Shown piece by piece: positions 1-11,435 of a stretch of 64,000 nucleotides of DNA (the first letter of the stretch is position 1; the number at the start of each line of letters is the position of its first letter). Under the pieces are notes generated by a model that was not told the DNA's origin, ran no database searches, and saw only the letters and a program-made list of their open reading frames with translations. The translations under genes were made by a program, and so were the position numbers. Source of the DNA: Trichaptum fuscoviolaceum. Lineage: Eukaryota; Basidiomycota; Agaricomycetes; Hymenochaetales; Trichaptaceae. The stretch covers positions 1,905,424 to 1,969,423 of the forward strand of contig CAJSYZ010000001.1 in the NCBI GenBank assembly GCA_910574455.1. The letters run 5' to 3'.

Positions 1-685
1 GGAAGCTCCAGTGAAATGAGGCGTGTCTGCACAGGTTCTATAAAGTAAAAGTTACATCAACAAATGTTAGGGCGCTCAGTGTTTGTAAAGTAAACTTCAC
101 CATAGTTAAGACTCAAATTCAGAAGAGCGCCAATTGCCGTTCTGATAATCTTTAGGTGCTCGGTAGGGAGAGATAGGGGTTGTGAAGATGAAATGGCAGG
201 TAAAGTCTCCGCGTATCCTTCCAGGATCGAAGTAACGAGTTGAGGGAACTGCGCGTCCAAGAGAAAGCCACGATTATCATCTGAGAAATTATGAGAACAA
301 TGCATTAATGACAAAGGATTTACGAACTGTGGTCCATGCATAGATTCGCTCCTACTCGAAGAAGCTCATACTCAGCTAGCGCATGTTTCCCATCAGGAGT
401 CCCTTGCCCTTCTGATGCCGCCTTTAGCAGGGATGTGAGGGTTTGGGGTAACATTGTCTGTCCCAGGATAGTGTGTACATCGACTAAAATTGCGTGGTCA
501 GTTTCGTTGTCAGTGGCTTCAAGTAAAGTCAGACCTGGTCCGCCCCGACTCCTCAGACCATTCGCGAGAGTTTGCGCGTTGACTTCAACTTCAGACCAGT
601 TGTTGTTCACTTCTATCCCCGCAAGGAGGTCGCCGAGGGTCCGCGCAGCGAGCAAACTAGGGCTTGTGGAAGTCGAGTCGACCAT
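1..685 (-). CDS. Armadillo-repeat protein, SmgGDS/RAP1GDS1-like (5' part, runs off the left edge)
   Basis: Three exons fit one reading frame: 685-328, 280-101 and 37-1, joined by GT-AG introns of 47 and 63 bp. The protein is continuous from the ATG at 685 to the window edge, so only the N-terminal part (about 190 residues) is present. It is helical and leucine-rich with armadillo-like segments (LLRVGANLCMDHNDNRGF; AIGALLNLSLNY), resembling the ARM units of Rap1 GTPase-GDP dissociation stimulator 1, which promotes nucleotide release and prenylated-GTPase trafficking. The assignment rests on these segments only; another ARM protein is possible. Its upstream region holds a (CGT)n tract and two CACGTG boxes. 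Confidence 0.6.
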
Positions 686-885
686 AATGCAGTCTGGTCG
701 CTAGGGTTCACAGAGAAGGGATCTATGCTGGAGGAAAAGTTTCTCCGATGTGGTGGTGGTTGAAGGAAGAAAAGTGTGTCGCAATCGATGAATGATATCC
801 TCAACTTTAGATGGCGCCAGGCAAACCAAGGATTCAAGATTGTCGCCCGGCCGAGGCTGTGCAAGTTCAAGTTGGCCAGTCTTAC

Positions 886-951
886 GCCACGTGACTCAGT
901 TCGGCTAAATAAGCACTTTGAGTTTATTCTCGCGTGGTCGCTTCCCACGTG
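886..951. promoter_or_regulatory. Two CACGTG E-boxes (888-893 and 946-951)
   Basis: Two CACGTG hexamers, the first as CACGTGACTC, lie 200-270 bp upstream of the armadillo gene start. CACGTG is the binding site of bHLH factors such as Cbf1/USF-type proteins. The same hexamer recurs in other intergenic regions of this window. Function is inferred. Confidence 0.35.
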
Positions 952-972
952 CATTCAAGTTGGCGATTCCGT

Positions 973-998
973 TCGTCGTCGTCGTCGTCGTCGTCGTC
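973..998. repeat. (CGT)n trinucleotide microsatellite
   Basis: About eight perfect CGT/TCG units lie in the non-coding interval between the armadillo gene and the pheromone gene. It is a simple-sequence repeat with no coding context. Confidence 0.9.
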
Positions 999-1937
999 TC
1001 TTGTCATCATCCATTCCTTCTCAAACGTTATGCAATTTCATGCATTTTCGACGCAAAAGAGATGAAACAAACATGTCCCAGAGTCACAGTTCTCCTCTCC
1101 TCCTCTCCGTAGGCTGTGATAGTTGAGACCCAATTATCACTGGCAGCCTGTGCTTTGCGTGGGCCACGTCTGTTTCCAGGTTGTTCGACACGCCACCCAG
1201 CATGGGATCTGTGCATAAGTAATGACTAGGCTCTGAATACTATGGCCTATGCACACAAGATATGTCCATTACATATTCGGGTCACGATGGCAATGCTCAT
1301 TCGCAGTGCGCAAGTAACGTTGTCGCGGCAATTGTCTTAGAAGGTTAAATTTAAACCGTGGTAGGGATTATTGCTAAATGCTGCCTTCAATTGACCGCCT
1401 CTTCACTTATCATCATTGCTCAGGCGGCTCACTGTATGAATCGACCGAGCGCGGCGCTGGTCAATTGTATGTTTTAGACCGATGTTGAGCCTTTATTGTC
1501 GGCGATTCCCTCAACTGGACAGGAATACAATCCTCCCACAGCAGTTGAATCATGCCTTAAGAGATGGTACTTGCTGACGCCGATCATCAAGCTTTATTCA
1601 ATGCGCTCATGTTGTAACCGGTCATCCGGCTCATTCATTCGCTATTCATAATTGGTGACTCACTGCAACGCTTGGTCCGATCGCATGGCGGGCAACGGCA
1701 ATATCCTTGATCTCAAGTTCATATCCTATTGTTCTGCTGCCTAGGCCAAGATTTGACGTTAGATTCGTTGCGTTTTATAAAGTCCTTGGGTCTCGCTTCT
1801 TTTCTTGCTCCGCACTTTTCTCTTCGCGACACCTTACGACCTCCAGTACTCAGTACTCACTCTTACTCTCACTCTCACTCTCTACACGTAACGATTTGCC
1901 AGCTGCTAGTCAGTTGTCGCACTTAAAATATATATCT

Positions 1938-2075
1938 ATGGATTCCTTTGCACTATTCGATGCAATTTTCACATCCATCTCGTCGACACCTGCAAATCAG
2001 ACACCCGACACCACCAACACTCCAAGTGACTCTGAGAGAGCTCAAGCCAGCTTCACCTACTGTGTAATTGCATGA
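1938..2075 (+). CDS. Lipopeptide mating-pheromone precursor (CaaX type)
   Basis: This is a 45-codon intronless ORF starting at the ATG at 1938 and ending in a CVIA farnesylation box directly before the stop. The protein starts MDSFALFDAIF, has a Thr/Ser/Asn/Pro-rich linker, then a Ser-Glu-Arg motif followed by AQASFTYCVIA. Basidiomycete B-mating-type pheromone precursors have this layout: a 40-60 residue hydrophilic proprotein, a charged pair (here ER) where the N-terminal processing cut occurs, and C-terminal CaaX processing to a farnesylated, carboxymethylated peptide. The predicted mature core is about 8 residues ending at the Cys. Upstream are a TTTATAAA box (1774-1781) and a CT-rich tract (about 1850-1890), typical of fungal transcription starts. 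The reading frame is open further upstream, but that stretch looks like leader and promoter. No STE3-type receptor gene is visible in the window. Confidence 0.85.
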   Translation: MDSFALFDAIFTSISSTPANQTPDTTNTPSDSERAQASFTYCVIA

Positions 2076-2957
2076 GCTGGTCTTATGCAGTGAGTATCAT
2101 CAGCTGTATTTGCGTCGGAAAGATCGATAATAACACCGCTTTGCCTCGCAGTTTATCCCCGACTGCATACCACACTGTATGCATACGGCCTCTTCGCTTT
2201 CGAGACAACATATCGTTTCTAATTTCCATTTCGACTACAGATCAAACTTACTAATGATTCACATTTGATTACGACCTCCACGACTTTTGCAATGGCCATT
2301 AATTATCTGGGTGGGGGGAAGGATCATTTCAGTACGAAGATTGATATGAAAGAGGACATTTCATGGACTATACGCTCGTGATTTTACATCGTTTGTAGCA
2401 CTCTGCAACGTGCCTATTGTACTAATATCTGTTGCCGTGATCGAGTGCTCGCTTGGCGATAATTGTGCCAGCTATGCTGGGAAGGAAAGATACTGATCGT
2501 GAGGAGAAAAAACGATTTGACGACGGTTGCGTGAACATTGACACAGGGAAACTGCAGATTTGAGGCATAATGCGTTGTCGATGCTATTGAACAATAGACT
2601 GCACTATAAGTGGATCAGCACATGTGCAATAGTGGACTTCTCCATCTCCGAGAGAAATCTAGGGAACGGACCCGGAGCGGACTCTTCCGGCGGCGGCTTC
2701 GGCTGCTAAGATGCTGACTTAGTCCGTGGATCCCGAAGTTTAACTTCAAGCCTGAGGGCAGTGTCCGGACGGTGCCGGCGTAGAAAGGGCCCCTGTGCCC
2801 TTTCAAGGACAAGCTGTTCATCATCTCTTAACCCTCGTCCACTACTCCTCAATTTCGTTAAGACGTCTTATCCTCTGCCTCGATATTTCAGCTACGACAG
2901 AACCTCCAATAGCTCCTTCTCCCATCAAAATTTCGCGATAAAACGCGTTTGTGCAAC
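2076..2957. other. Intergenic gap between the pheromone gene and CRM1 copy 1
   Basis: I see no supportable gene here. Short ORFs lack family features or sit in AT-rich sequence. The right end is the promoter of the exportin gene. I also looked for a second CaaX precursor here and found none. Confidence 0.5.
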
Positions 2958-5900
2958 ATGGAGGTGAGCGCAACATGCAGATGAGGTGAAGGCTAAATGC
3001 GGCGGCGTACTGACTCACGAACCGTGTCAAGGCACTACTAGACTTCTCGAAGGAACCTTTCGATGTGGATCTGTTGGATAGGGTAGTAATGGCCTTCTAC
3101 TCCGGAGTTGGGCAGGAGGTGAGCTGCCTTGAACCGAAGCAGTAGTCGTGCCGCTGACAATTGACTGCAGCGGCAAATGGCACAACAAGTGCTGACGCAG
3201 TTCGAGGAGCATCCAGACTCTTGGTCACGAGTACCAGACATACTAGAGCGGTCATCATATCCTCAATCGAAGGTATTTTGTTCTGTGAGTTCGATAGTGT
3301 TGTGGCTAAAGGGCTTGGTAGTACATTGGAATTCAAATCCTGGAGAAGCTCATCCAGACGAGATGGAAGGCGCTGCCGGATGGGCAGCGACAAGGTGAAG
3401 ACAGTCAGTCATTGTGTATAGCTCACCACTGACTGCTTTTAGGTATCCGTAACTTCATTGTTGGGATTACTGTGAAGATATCATCCGACGAGGTTACTGT
3501 ACGGAAAGAAAAATCATTTATGAACAAATTAAACCTGGCTCTCGTTCAAGTAAGCACAAATGCGGGATAGATGAAGATTCACATCTCTTATCTGCATGCA
3601 GATCCTGAAACAGGAGTGGCCTCACAATTGGCCTAACTTCATCCCAGAGCTTGTCGAGTCATCGAAAACCAATCTCTCACTATGCGAGAATAATATGGTC
3701 ATTCTGAAGCTGCTATCAGAGGAGATATTCGACTTTTCAGCCGAGCAGATGACGCAGGCAAAAACGAAGAACCTAAAAAATCAAATGTGTGGTGAATTCT
3801 CAGAAATCTTCAAGCTTTGCTCAGAAATCTTAGAGGAAGCACAAAAGACGTCCTTAATCAAGGCGACACTGGAAACTTTACTTCGCTTCCTGAATTGGAT
3901 ACCTCTAGGCTACATATTTGAGACATCAATCATTGACCTACTGTTGACTAGGGTAAGAATACAGACTTGGTAGTGCGAAACGTACAACTTACTCCTTGAC
4001 TATAGTTCTTAGAAGTTGCGGAATTCAGGAACGTAACACTCAAGTGTTTGGCTGAAATTGCCTCCCTCAATGTGGGCCCCGAGTACGACCCAAAATTTGT
4101 CATACTCTTTGCGATGGTGATGACATCTGTCAACCGCATGATTCCTCCGAATACAAACATAGCAGAAGCTTATGCTAATGCAAACGATTCCGGGCAAGAG
4201 CTGGTCCTCAATCTCACACTTTTCCTCAGCAATTTTCTATCAAATCATCTCCGCGCGGTCGAAACCGAAGCGAATCGTGACGTGCTTTTAAATGCCCATT
4301 TATATATGGTTAAGATATCTCAAGTTGATGAACGAGAAATCTTCAAGATTTGCTTGGAGTACTGGCTGAAGCTCGTTGCTGAACTCTACGAGGAACAGCA
4401 AAGCTTGCCAATAGGCGACTCTGGGTTGTTGATGGGTCTAAGCCTTGGTGGCCCCTCGATTGTGAACGGATTCGGTTTAAGGAAGAACATCTACGGGGAT
4501 GTACTTTCTAACCTACGATTAGTTGTCATCGAAAAGATGGTGAAGCCAGAGGAGGTTTGTTTTCCCTATCTCACGAGTTCTCTTGTAGATCACAATTTAT
4601 ATCCCAGGTTCTTATCGTTGAAAACGATGAAGGAGAAGTGGTTCGCGAGTTCATGAAAGAAAGTGATACGATTGTTCTCTACAAGTCCATGCGAGAACTC
4701 CTGGTCTACCTCACCCACTTGGATGTTAGTGACACCGAAATCATTCTAGCTGAGAAGCTTCAGAAACAAGTAGACGGATCAGAATGGTCGTGGAATAACC
4801 TGAACACACTTTGTTGGGCCATTGGCTCAATCTCAGGAGCGATGAGTGAGTGCACCTTAGCCTTCCTTTCATATCTGACATTGATTTGCTTTGGTGAAAG
4901 ATGAGGAGACAGAGAAACGTTTCCTTGTAACGGTCATCAAAGAGCTTCTTGGACTCGTTGAGTTAAAACGGGGTAAAGACAACAAAGCGATTGTTGCCTC
5001 GAACATCATGTACATTGTCGGCCAGTACCCACGATTCCTGAAAGCGCATTGGAAGTTCCTCAAGACGGTCGTGAACAAGTTATTTGAGTTTATGCACGAG
5101 ACGCACGAAGGCGTACAAGACATGGCTTGCGATACTTTCATCAAGATTGCGCAGAAATGCCGGCGCCACTTTGTTTTGCAACAGTCTGGGGAATCGGAAC
5201 CTTATGTCGAGGAAATTCTGAGGAATCTGCATCGCATCACCGTCGATCTAGCCCCACAACAGGTAGGTAGCATAGGTGGAAATAACTATGTTCTGACTGT
5301 TCCTAGGTCCATACCTTTTACGAAGCCGTTGGATACATGATCTCCGCACAACCGAACAAGGTTCAGCAAGAAAAGCTCATCGCAAAGCTGATGGAGCTAC
5401 CCAATAGTGCAGTACGTCTGTTTGTTCTCCCTCCTACACTAAATGTGCTTTACTCAAACTAATAATTTAGTGGGACTCTTTGATGGCACAAGCAGCGCAA
5501 AATGTGGATGTCCTCAATAGCTTGGATAACATAAAGATCCTAGGAAACGTCCTGAAGACAAATGTTGCAGCTTGTACGTCAATCGGGAGTTTCTTCTTAC
5601 CGCAGCTTGGCCGTATTTTCCTGGACATGCTGGGTTTGTACAAGGCCGTAAGTGGGGTCATCAGCGAGACGATCGCGCGTGAAGGTACCGTGACGCTGCG
5701 TTCTTCGTTAATCGATTCGATCTCACTATCCTGACAGGTCAGGTTGCGACGAAGACCCCCAAAGTCCGGCAATTACGAACCGTGAAGAAAGAAATTCTCA
5801 AGCTGATGGAAACCTACATCAAGAAGGCTGAGGATCTGGATGCGGTCTACGCGAATTTCATCCCACCACTCCTGGACGCAATTTTGGGAGACTACAGCGC

Positions 5901-6985
5901 AAACGTCCCAGCTGCTCGCGACGCTGAAGTGCTCAACGTCATGGCCACTATCACTGGCCGTCTTGGTGTAAGGTGTTCATTTGTCTATTCTTGTCTTATT
6001 CTGACTCAGTAAATCAGCCCATTCTAACACCTCAAGTTCCTCCAATCTTGAACGCGGTTTTCGAACCGACGATTAGTATGATTAGTCAAGACTTCTCTGA
6101 ATATCCCGAACATCGCGCTGGCTTCTTCAAGCTGCTGAGAGCAATCAACCTTAATTGCTTCCCTGGTGCGTCTCGCCTATGTATACACTGGTTTCTGACT
6201 TCGTAGCTTATACTGTTTTAGCATTACTCGAATTGCCTCCTGCAGAATTTAAAATGTTCATGGACAGTATCATCTGGGCTATCAAACACACAATGCGTGA
6301 CATCGCAGATACCGGCCTGAACTGTGCGCGATGATACTGTTCACTCTCTGCGATCTGAACTCTGACGAGATTTGTTAACAGTGTGCCTAGAGGTCGTGAA
6401 CAACTTCGCAGGAGCAGAGACCTCCATCGCCAATGCATTTTTCCAGCAATATTTCCTCAGCATTACGCAGGATATATTCTACGTGTTAACAGACGCTGAT
6501 CACAAAAGCGGGTTCAAGTTACAGAGCTTGTTACTTGCACGTCTTTTCCAACTAGTAGAACTGGATCAGATCCAGGCGCCATTATATGACCCTTCCACCG
6601 TTCCTACACCGAACATGCCGAACTCCGTTTTCCTGCGGGAATACTGCGCAAATTTGCTCAAGTCTGCTTTCCCGCATATGCAGCTGTACGGCCACATTCA
6701 CTTTATTCACATAGTTTTGTGCGTTGACAACCCTTATTCAGTGCACAAATTCAAAGTTTCGTTCTCAGCCTTGGCGAACTTCATCGCGACATTAACGCAT
6801 TCAAGCTCACGCTTCGTGATTTCCTCATTGCACTTAAGGAGTTCTCTGGGGATAACGCGGAGCTTTTCCTCGAGGAGAAGGAAGCGGAGGCGCTGAAGAA
6901 AGCCGAAGAAGAACGAAACACTGCCATGCGCATTCCTGGAATGCTCAAACCATCGCAAATCGAGGACAAGGATGAAGACATCTGA
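2958..6985 (+). CDS. CRM1: Exportin-1 (CRM1), copy 1, with Val at the leptomycin cysteine position
   Basis: This is the karyopherin that carries leucine-rich-NES cargo out of the nucleus with RanGTP. Sixteen exons assemble to 1073 residues (human exportin-1 has 1071): 2958-2963, 3032-3118, 3171-3272, 3322-3394, 3443-3549, 3602-3952, 4006-4554, 4608-4845, 4901-5262, 5307-5411, 5471-5684, 5738-5967, 6018-6165, 6222-6323, 6382-6685, 6742-6985. The first exon is only ATG GAG. The N-terminal importin-beta/CRIME region, the central HEAT block ([20 protein letters not shown]) and the acidic C-terminus ([12 protein letters not shown]) are all present without a stop or frameshift. At the position of human Cys528 the motif reads [14 protein letters not shown], so codon 524 (4957-4959, GTT) is Val. 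A second full copy lies inverted at 11436-15463. Confidence 0.97.
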
Positions 6986-7312
6986 AATGTCTTCCCGACC
7001 CTCCTTGAAACTTCCTTTTCACACATCCGTCATGCATTTCAATGTAACTTCTGCATCTTAACTGCATTTTGTCATAGTTGTCGCTGTCGCACGCATTAGT
7101 AAACCTACATAGCTGTATGAATAAATGATCTGATAGAGGTTATAAACAAATTGTGTACCTTTTGATATTCAATGGATTCGTGAACCTTATTTCTCATTTA
7201 GGGTCGAATGTTTGAGCTATGTACTACGCAAGGGGGTCGCTCGTCCTAACGTCTACACTACTCCAAACCGCACATCAAAGTATTTTGCTCGCAACTTATC
7301 TGAAACTGCATA

Positions 7313-8036
7313 ATGTTCAAAAAGTATTCGATATCTTCTGATGATAAACACCACGTACTCATATTGCTCCCAACAGGTTCGGGCAAAGCGATATCTCGGG
7401 TCAATCAATCCTGAAGTCCTCTGTTCAACGGTCCATCCGTGCAAATCTACTTGCCCAGCTCAGCATCGATGCAGAAACTTTGGAGCAGATCTGGCCGAAG
7501 AAAGAAAATCTTGTCCTTGTGAAATGGTCAATGCCCTGTGTTTTGTGGTCAACGAATACTGCTGACTGAATGCGCGTGGCAGTAGAGATCACATATCGAT
7601 ATATGCTGTGAACAACGAGCCCTTGTTCTTTCAACATTTTGATGGACCTCTGTTCCCCACCCTACGCCTAGTGCATAAGTGTGGGTGGAATCTCCGCACA
7701 ATACTTCTCATCGCACTTGAACCTTACATTCATCTACTAGATCCTAGCATACTTCCGGCACTCAAGGTAGATCGTGGTGCCATCCGTTTCTTGCTCGCGG
7801 GCGCAAACATGATGTGTCCCGGTTTTACATCGAAAGGCGGTGCTCTGCCTCCGAAAGAGAACGCACTCCCCGCCGCGAGAGCAGTGGCGATATTCGCAGA
7901 AGGGAAGGAGCACGCAGCCGCCGTTGGTCTGACGAAATTGGGGACGGAAGAGATCAAGGCAGTCAACAAGGGCGTTGGTGTCGAGGTGATTGCTTATCTG
8001 GGCGATGATCTTTGGGGGATGCAGAAACTGAAGTGA
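7313..8036 (+). CDS. TMA20: MCTS1/Tma20-like translation re-initiation and recycling factor (PUA domain)
   Basis: Four exons (7313-7323, 7377-7526, 7583-7680, 7741-8036) give 184 residues, the usual family length (human MCTS1 has 181). The protein begins MFKKFGQSD and continues through an N-terminal domain (IWPKKENLVLVKC) into a PUA domain (VDRGAIRFLLAGANMMCPG; NKGVGVEVIAYLGDDLW). Tma20 works with Tma22/DENR on the 40S subunit to eject deacylated tRNA and assist re-initiation. The intron sites were chosen because they restore family order exactly, for example HKYPSILPALKVDRG across the last junction. The gene lies between the two CRM1 copies and converges on the aldo-keto reductase gene. Confidence 0.93.
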
Positions 8037-8181
8037 AGCTTTGGGCTTTGTTGAATAATCCATAAGCCAGGCAAGCAAGTCGTGTTTTATTAATACATGA
8101 AATTGATTCTGTTCACAATATCTATCGGATGGTTTCTTTCTCCCTTAACCATAGCAAAATTCTATCGAAATTGACTCGCTA

Positions 8182-9590
<1,409 letters not shown>

Positions 9591-9948
9591 AGCGATTATA
9601 TGTCCAGTGTTCAGAGCAGATGTAGCAGGGAGTAGTCGATGAGTAGATGGTGCATATATATTGGCTAGATGCAAGCATGTACGCGTGGTCACACTCCGTT
9701 GGAACACGGTGCTCCGTGCTGATAAGACCGTGGCCATGATGAGTGATCATTGAGACAAAATTATATGCAGTCCAGTGTCAACCGTACAAGCACCCGTTGT
9801 CGCTGTAGAAGGAGAGCCGAGCCCCAGAGGCGGTGACGCGCAGAGCCTGTTGTGCGCACTTGGCTCCAGCAAACTTCATGTCTCTTTCATTTGCACCCGC
9901 ATTTTCTTGTTCTTTGGCGCTAACCATAACACCGCCAAATCGATAGCG

Positions 9949-10988
9949 ATGGGAAACAAGAAGAAATCCAGAAAGGCTGCAGCGCCAGTTTCCGAACTAC
10001 CACCGCCTCTGCAAACAGACGTGGACGACGACGGACTCTTGGACGAGCTAGTCGCGCAGCTGGGCTCAGCAGACGGGGCCGTGCAAGAGAACGCAGCCAC
10101 GATCATTCAGGAGCTTGATCAGACTAATAAAGCCGAAGAAGCTGAATCCAAGTCCAGCAAGAAGGACAGTAGAGCTCGCTTCGAGGCACGCAAGGTCCGC
10201 TGTCGCTCTCAAACATGAAGCTTCGCAAACGTCTTACAGTGAGCTTGCAGTTGCGGAAGGCCGCTGACCAGGCACAACAATATACTAACGACGACCCGGA
10301 GGCGGACGCTCGGCTTGAAAAAGAGGCGAAAGATGAAGACAAAGCGATTCGCCGAGTTTGCGATGAGCTTGGACTCGTTCTCCATGAAGTAGGTTCAAGT
10401 AACAAGTGTCCTATATGGCTACTCACTGCCGAAACCCAGGTCAACCCAGATGGTCACTGTCTCTATGCTGCTATCGCAGATCAACTTCGTCTATTAGGCA
10501 TCATACCACCTACCTTAGCGCACTATGGTACTACCCGCCACATAGCTTCCAAGTACATCTACAACCACCCCGATGACTTCCTGCCCTTCCTTCCTTCTAT
10601 GGAGGGCGAGGATGGGGCTGGTGCAACAGACGCCGGTATGATGGGTCCGAGGGAGTTCGAACGCTATTGTGCCGCCATCCGCGACACGGCTGTCTGGGGT
10701 GGCGAACCTGAAATCCGTGCGTTAAGCAAGGCTTACAACGTTCCGATACATGTTATACAGGGTGGAACGCCACCTGTCGTGGTTCACGATCCGGCAGGCG
10801 GACACGCGGGTGATGTCCACGACAAGAGGGCTGTACGCATTAGCTATCACCGCAAGATGTACGGTCTAGGAGAGGTGCGTTGTTCCTAGCGTCCTATCCC
10901 CTTATGCAGTTGCTAATCTCTCTCTTAGCATTATAATTCACTGAGGCCGAAGACGTTGTCTTCACAGCTCAAATCTTTGATCGGGTAG
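9949..10988 (+). CDS. OTU-domain deubiquitinase, OTUD6 type
   Basis: Four exons (9949-10194, 10251-10388, 10440-10874, 10929-10988) encode 292 residues. The start at 9949 (MGNKKKSRKA) fits the family; the in-frame ATG at 9775 lies in leader-like sequence and is less likely. A charged N-terminal helical region (RARFEARKLRKAADQAQQ) precedes the OTU cysteine-protease fold. The catalytic Asp-Gly-His-Cys box is NPDGHCLYAAIADQL and the catalytic His is in the C-terminal EHYNSLRP. OTUD6/Otu2 proteins cleave ubiquitin chains and associate with ribosomes and translation. It is the third gene between the inverted CRM1 copies and converges on copy 2 with about 450 bp between stop codons. Confidence 0.9.
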
Positions 10989-11435
10989 TAACGAATTCGA
11001 CGGGGATAGCTTTGTTTCATCGCACAAATCTGGCACATTTTGTATAATATGTACTGCTTCTTAAAAACACGACTTTGTAACACCTTTCGGCCAGTGGATT
11101 AATACATGGGACGCGCCGTTAGAGAACTTTTCTCCAAAATATGATTCGCAGTGCAATCAGGGTCTTGCTGACCTCGTACATTATCAGGAAAATACCAACC
11201 TAATCCTACAAAAAAGACTATGCCGATGCAAGAGGGAGAATTTAACAGACAGACAGACAGAGCAGTGCAACATCCGCCTCATTCACAGAGACAAGATATT
11301 GTTGAAGGGGAAGGGGATTCGGTGGTACGTGGGCATTAAATTAGGAGCGTCGATAATAATGAGGCCAGGAGCTTTCTATGTTTCGCATGGTCATCGTTAC
11401 GAATAGATATGGCAGTGAAAAGAAAAATATGCTGA
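10989..11435. other. Convergent 3' intergenic region
   Basis: The region separates the stop codons of the OTU gene and CRM1 copy 2. It contains an (ACAG)n tract near 11246-11262 and AT-rich 3'UTR-like sequence. No gene is visible. Confidence 0.5.

Noticed and set aside
1707..1937. N-terminal extension of the pheromone ORF to the ATG at 1707
   Set aside because: The 77 extra codons are Ser/Leu-rich leader-like sequence overlapping the TATA box and CT tract; the 45-residue form fits known precursors.
5122..5133. Cys in the CRM1 motif DMACDTFIK taken as the leptomycin target
   Set aside because: This Cys is present in both copies and in resistant S. cerevisiae. The reactive Cys528 lies upstream in LLGLCEQKRGKDNK, where spacing to the lysines of the Lys-Arg-Gly-Lys-Asp-Asn-Lys segment fits.
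2958..6985. CRM1 copy 1 as a processed or decayed pseudogene
   Set aside because: All 16 exons, splice sites and the full frame are intact, and introns are kept at the same positions as in copy 2.
9775..9948. Upstream start for the OTU gene
   Set aside because: The extension is not OTUD6-like, while MGNKKKSRKA at 9949 is a typical family N-terminus.
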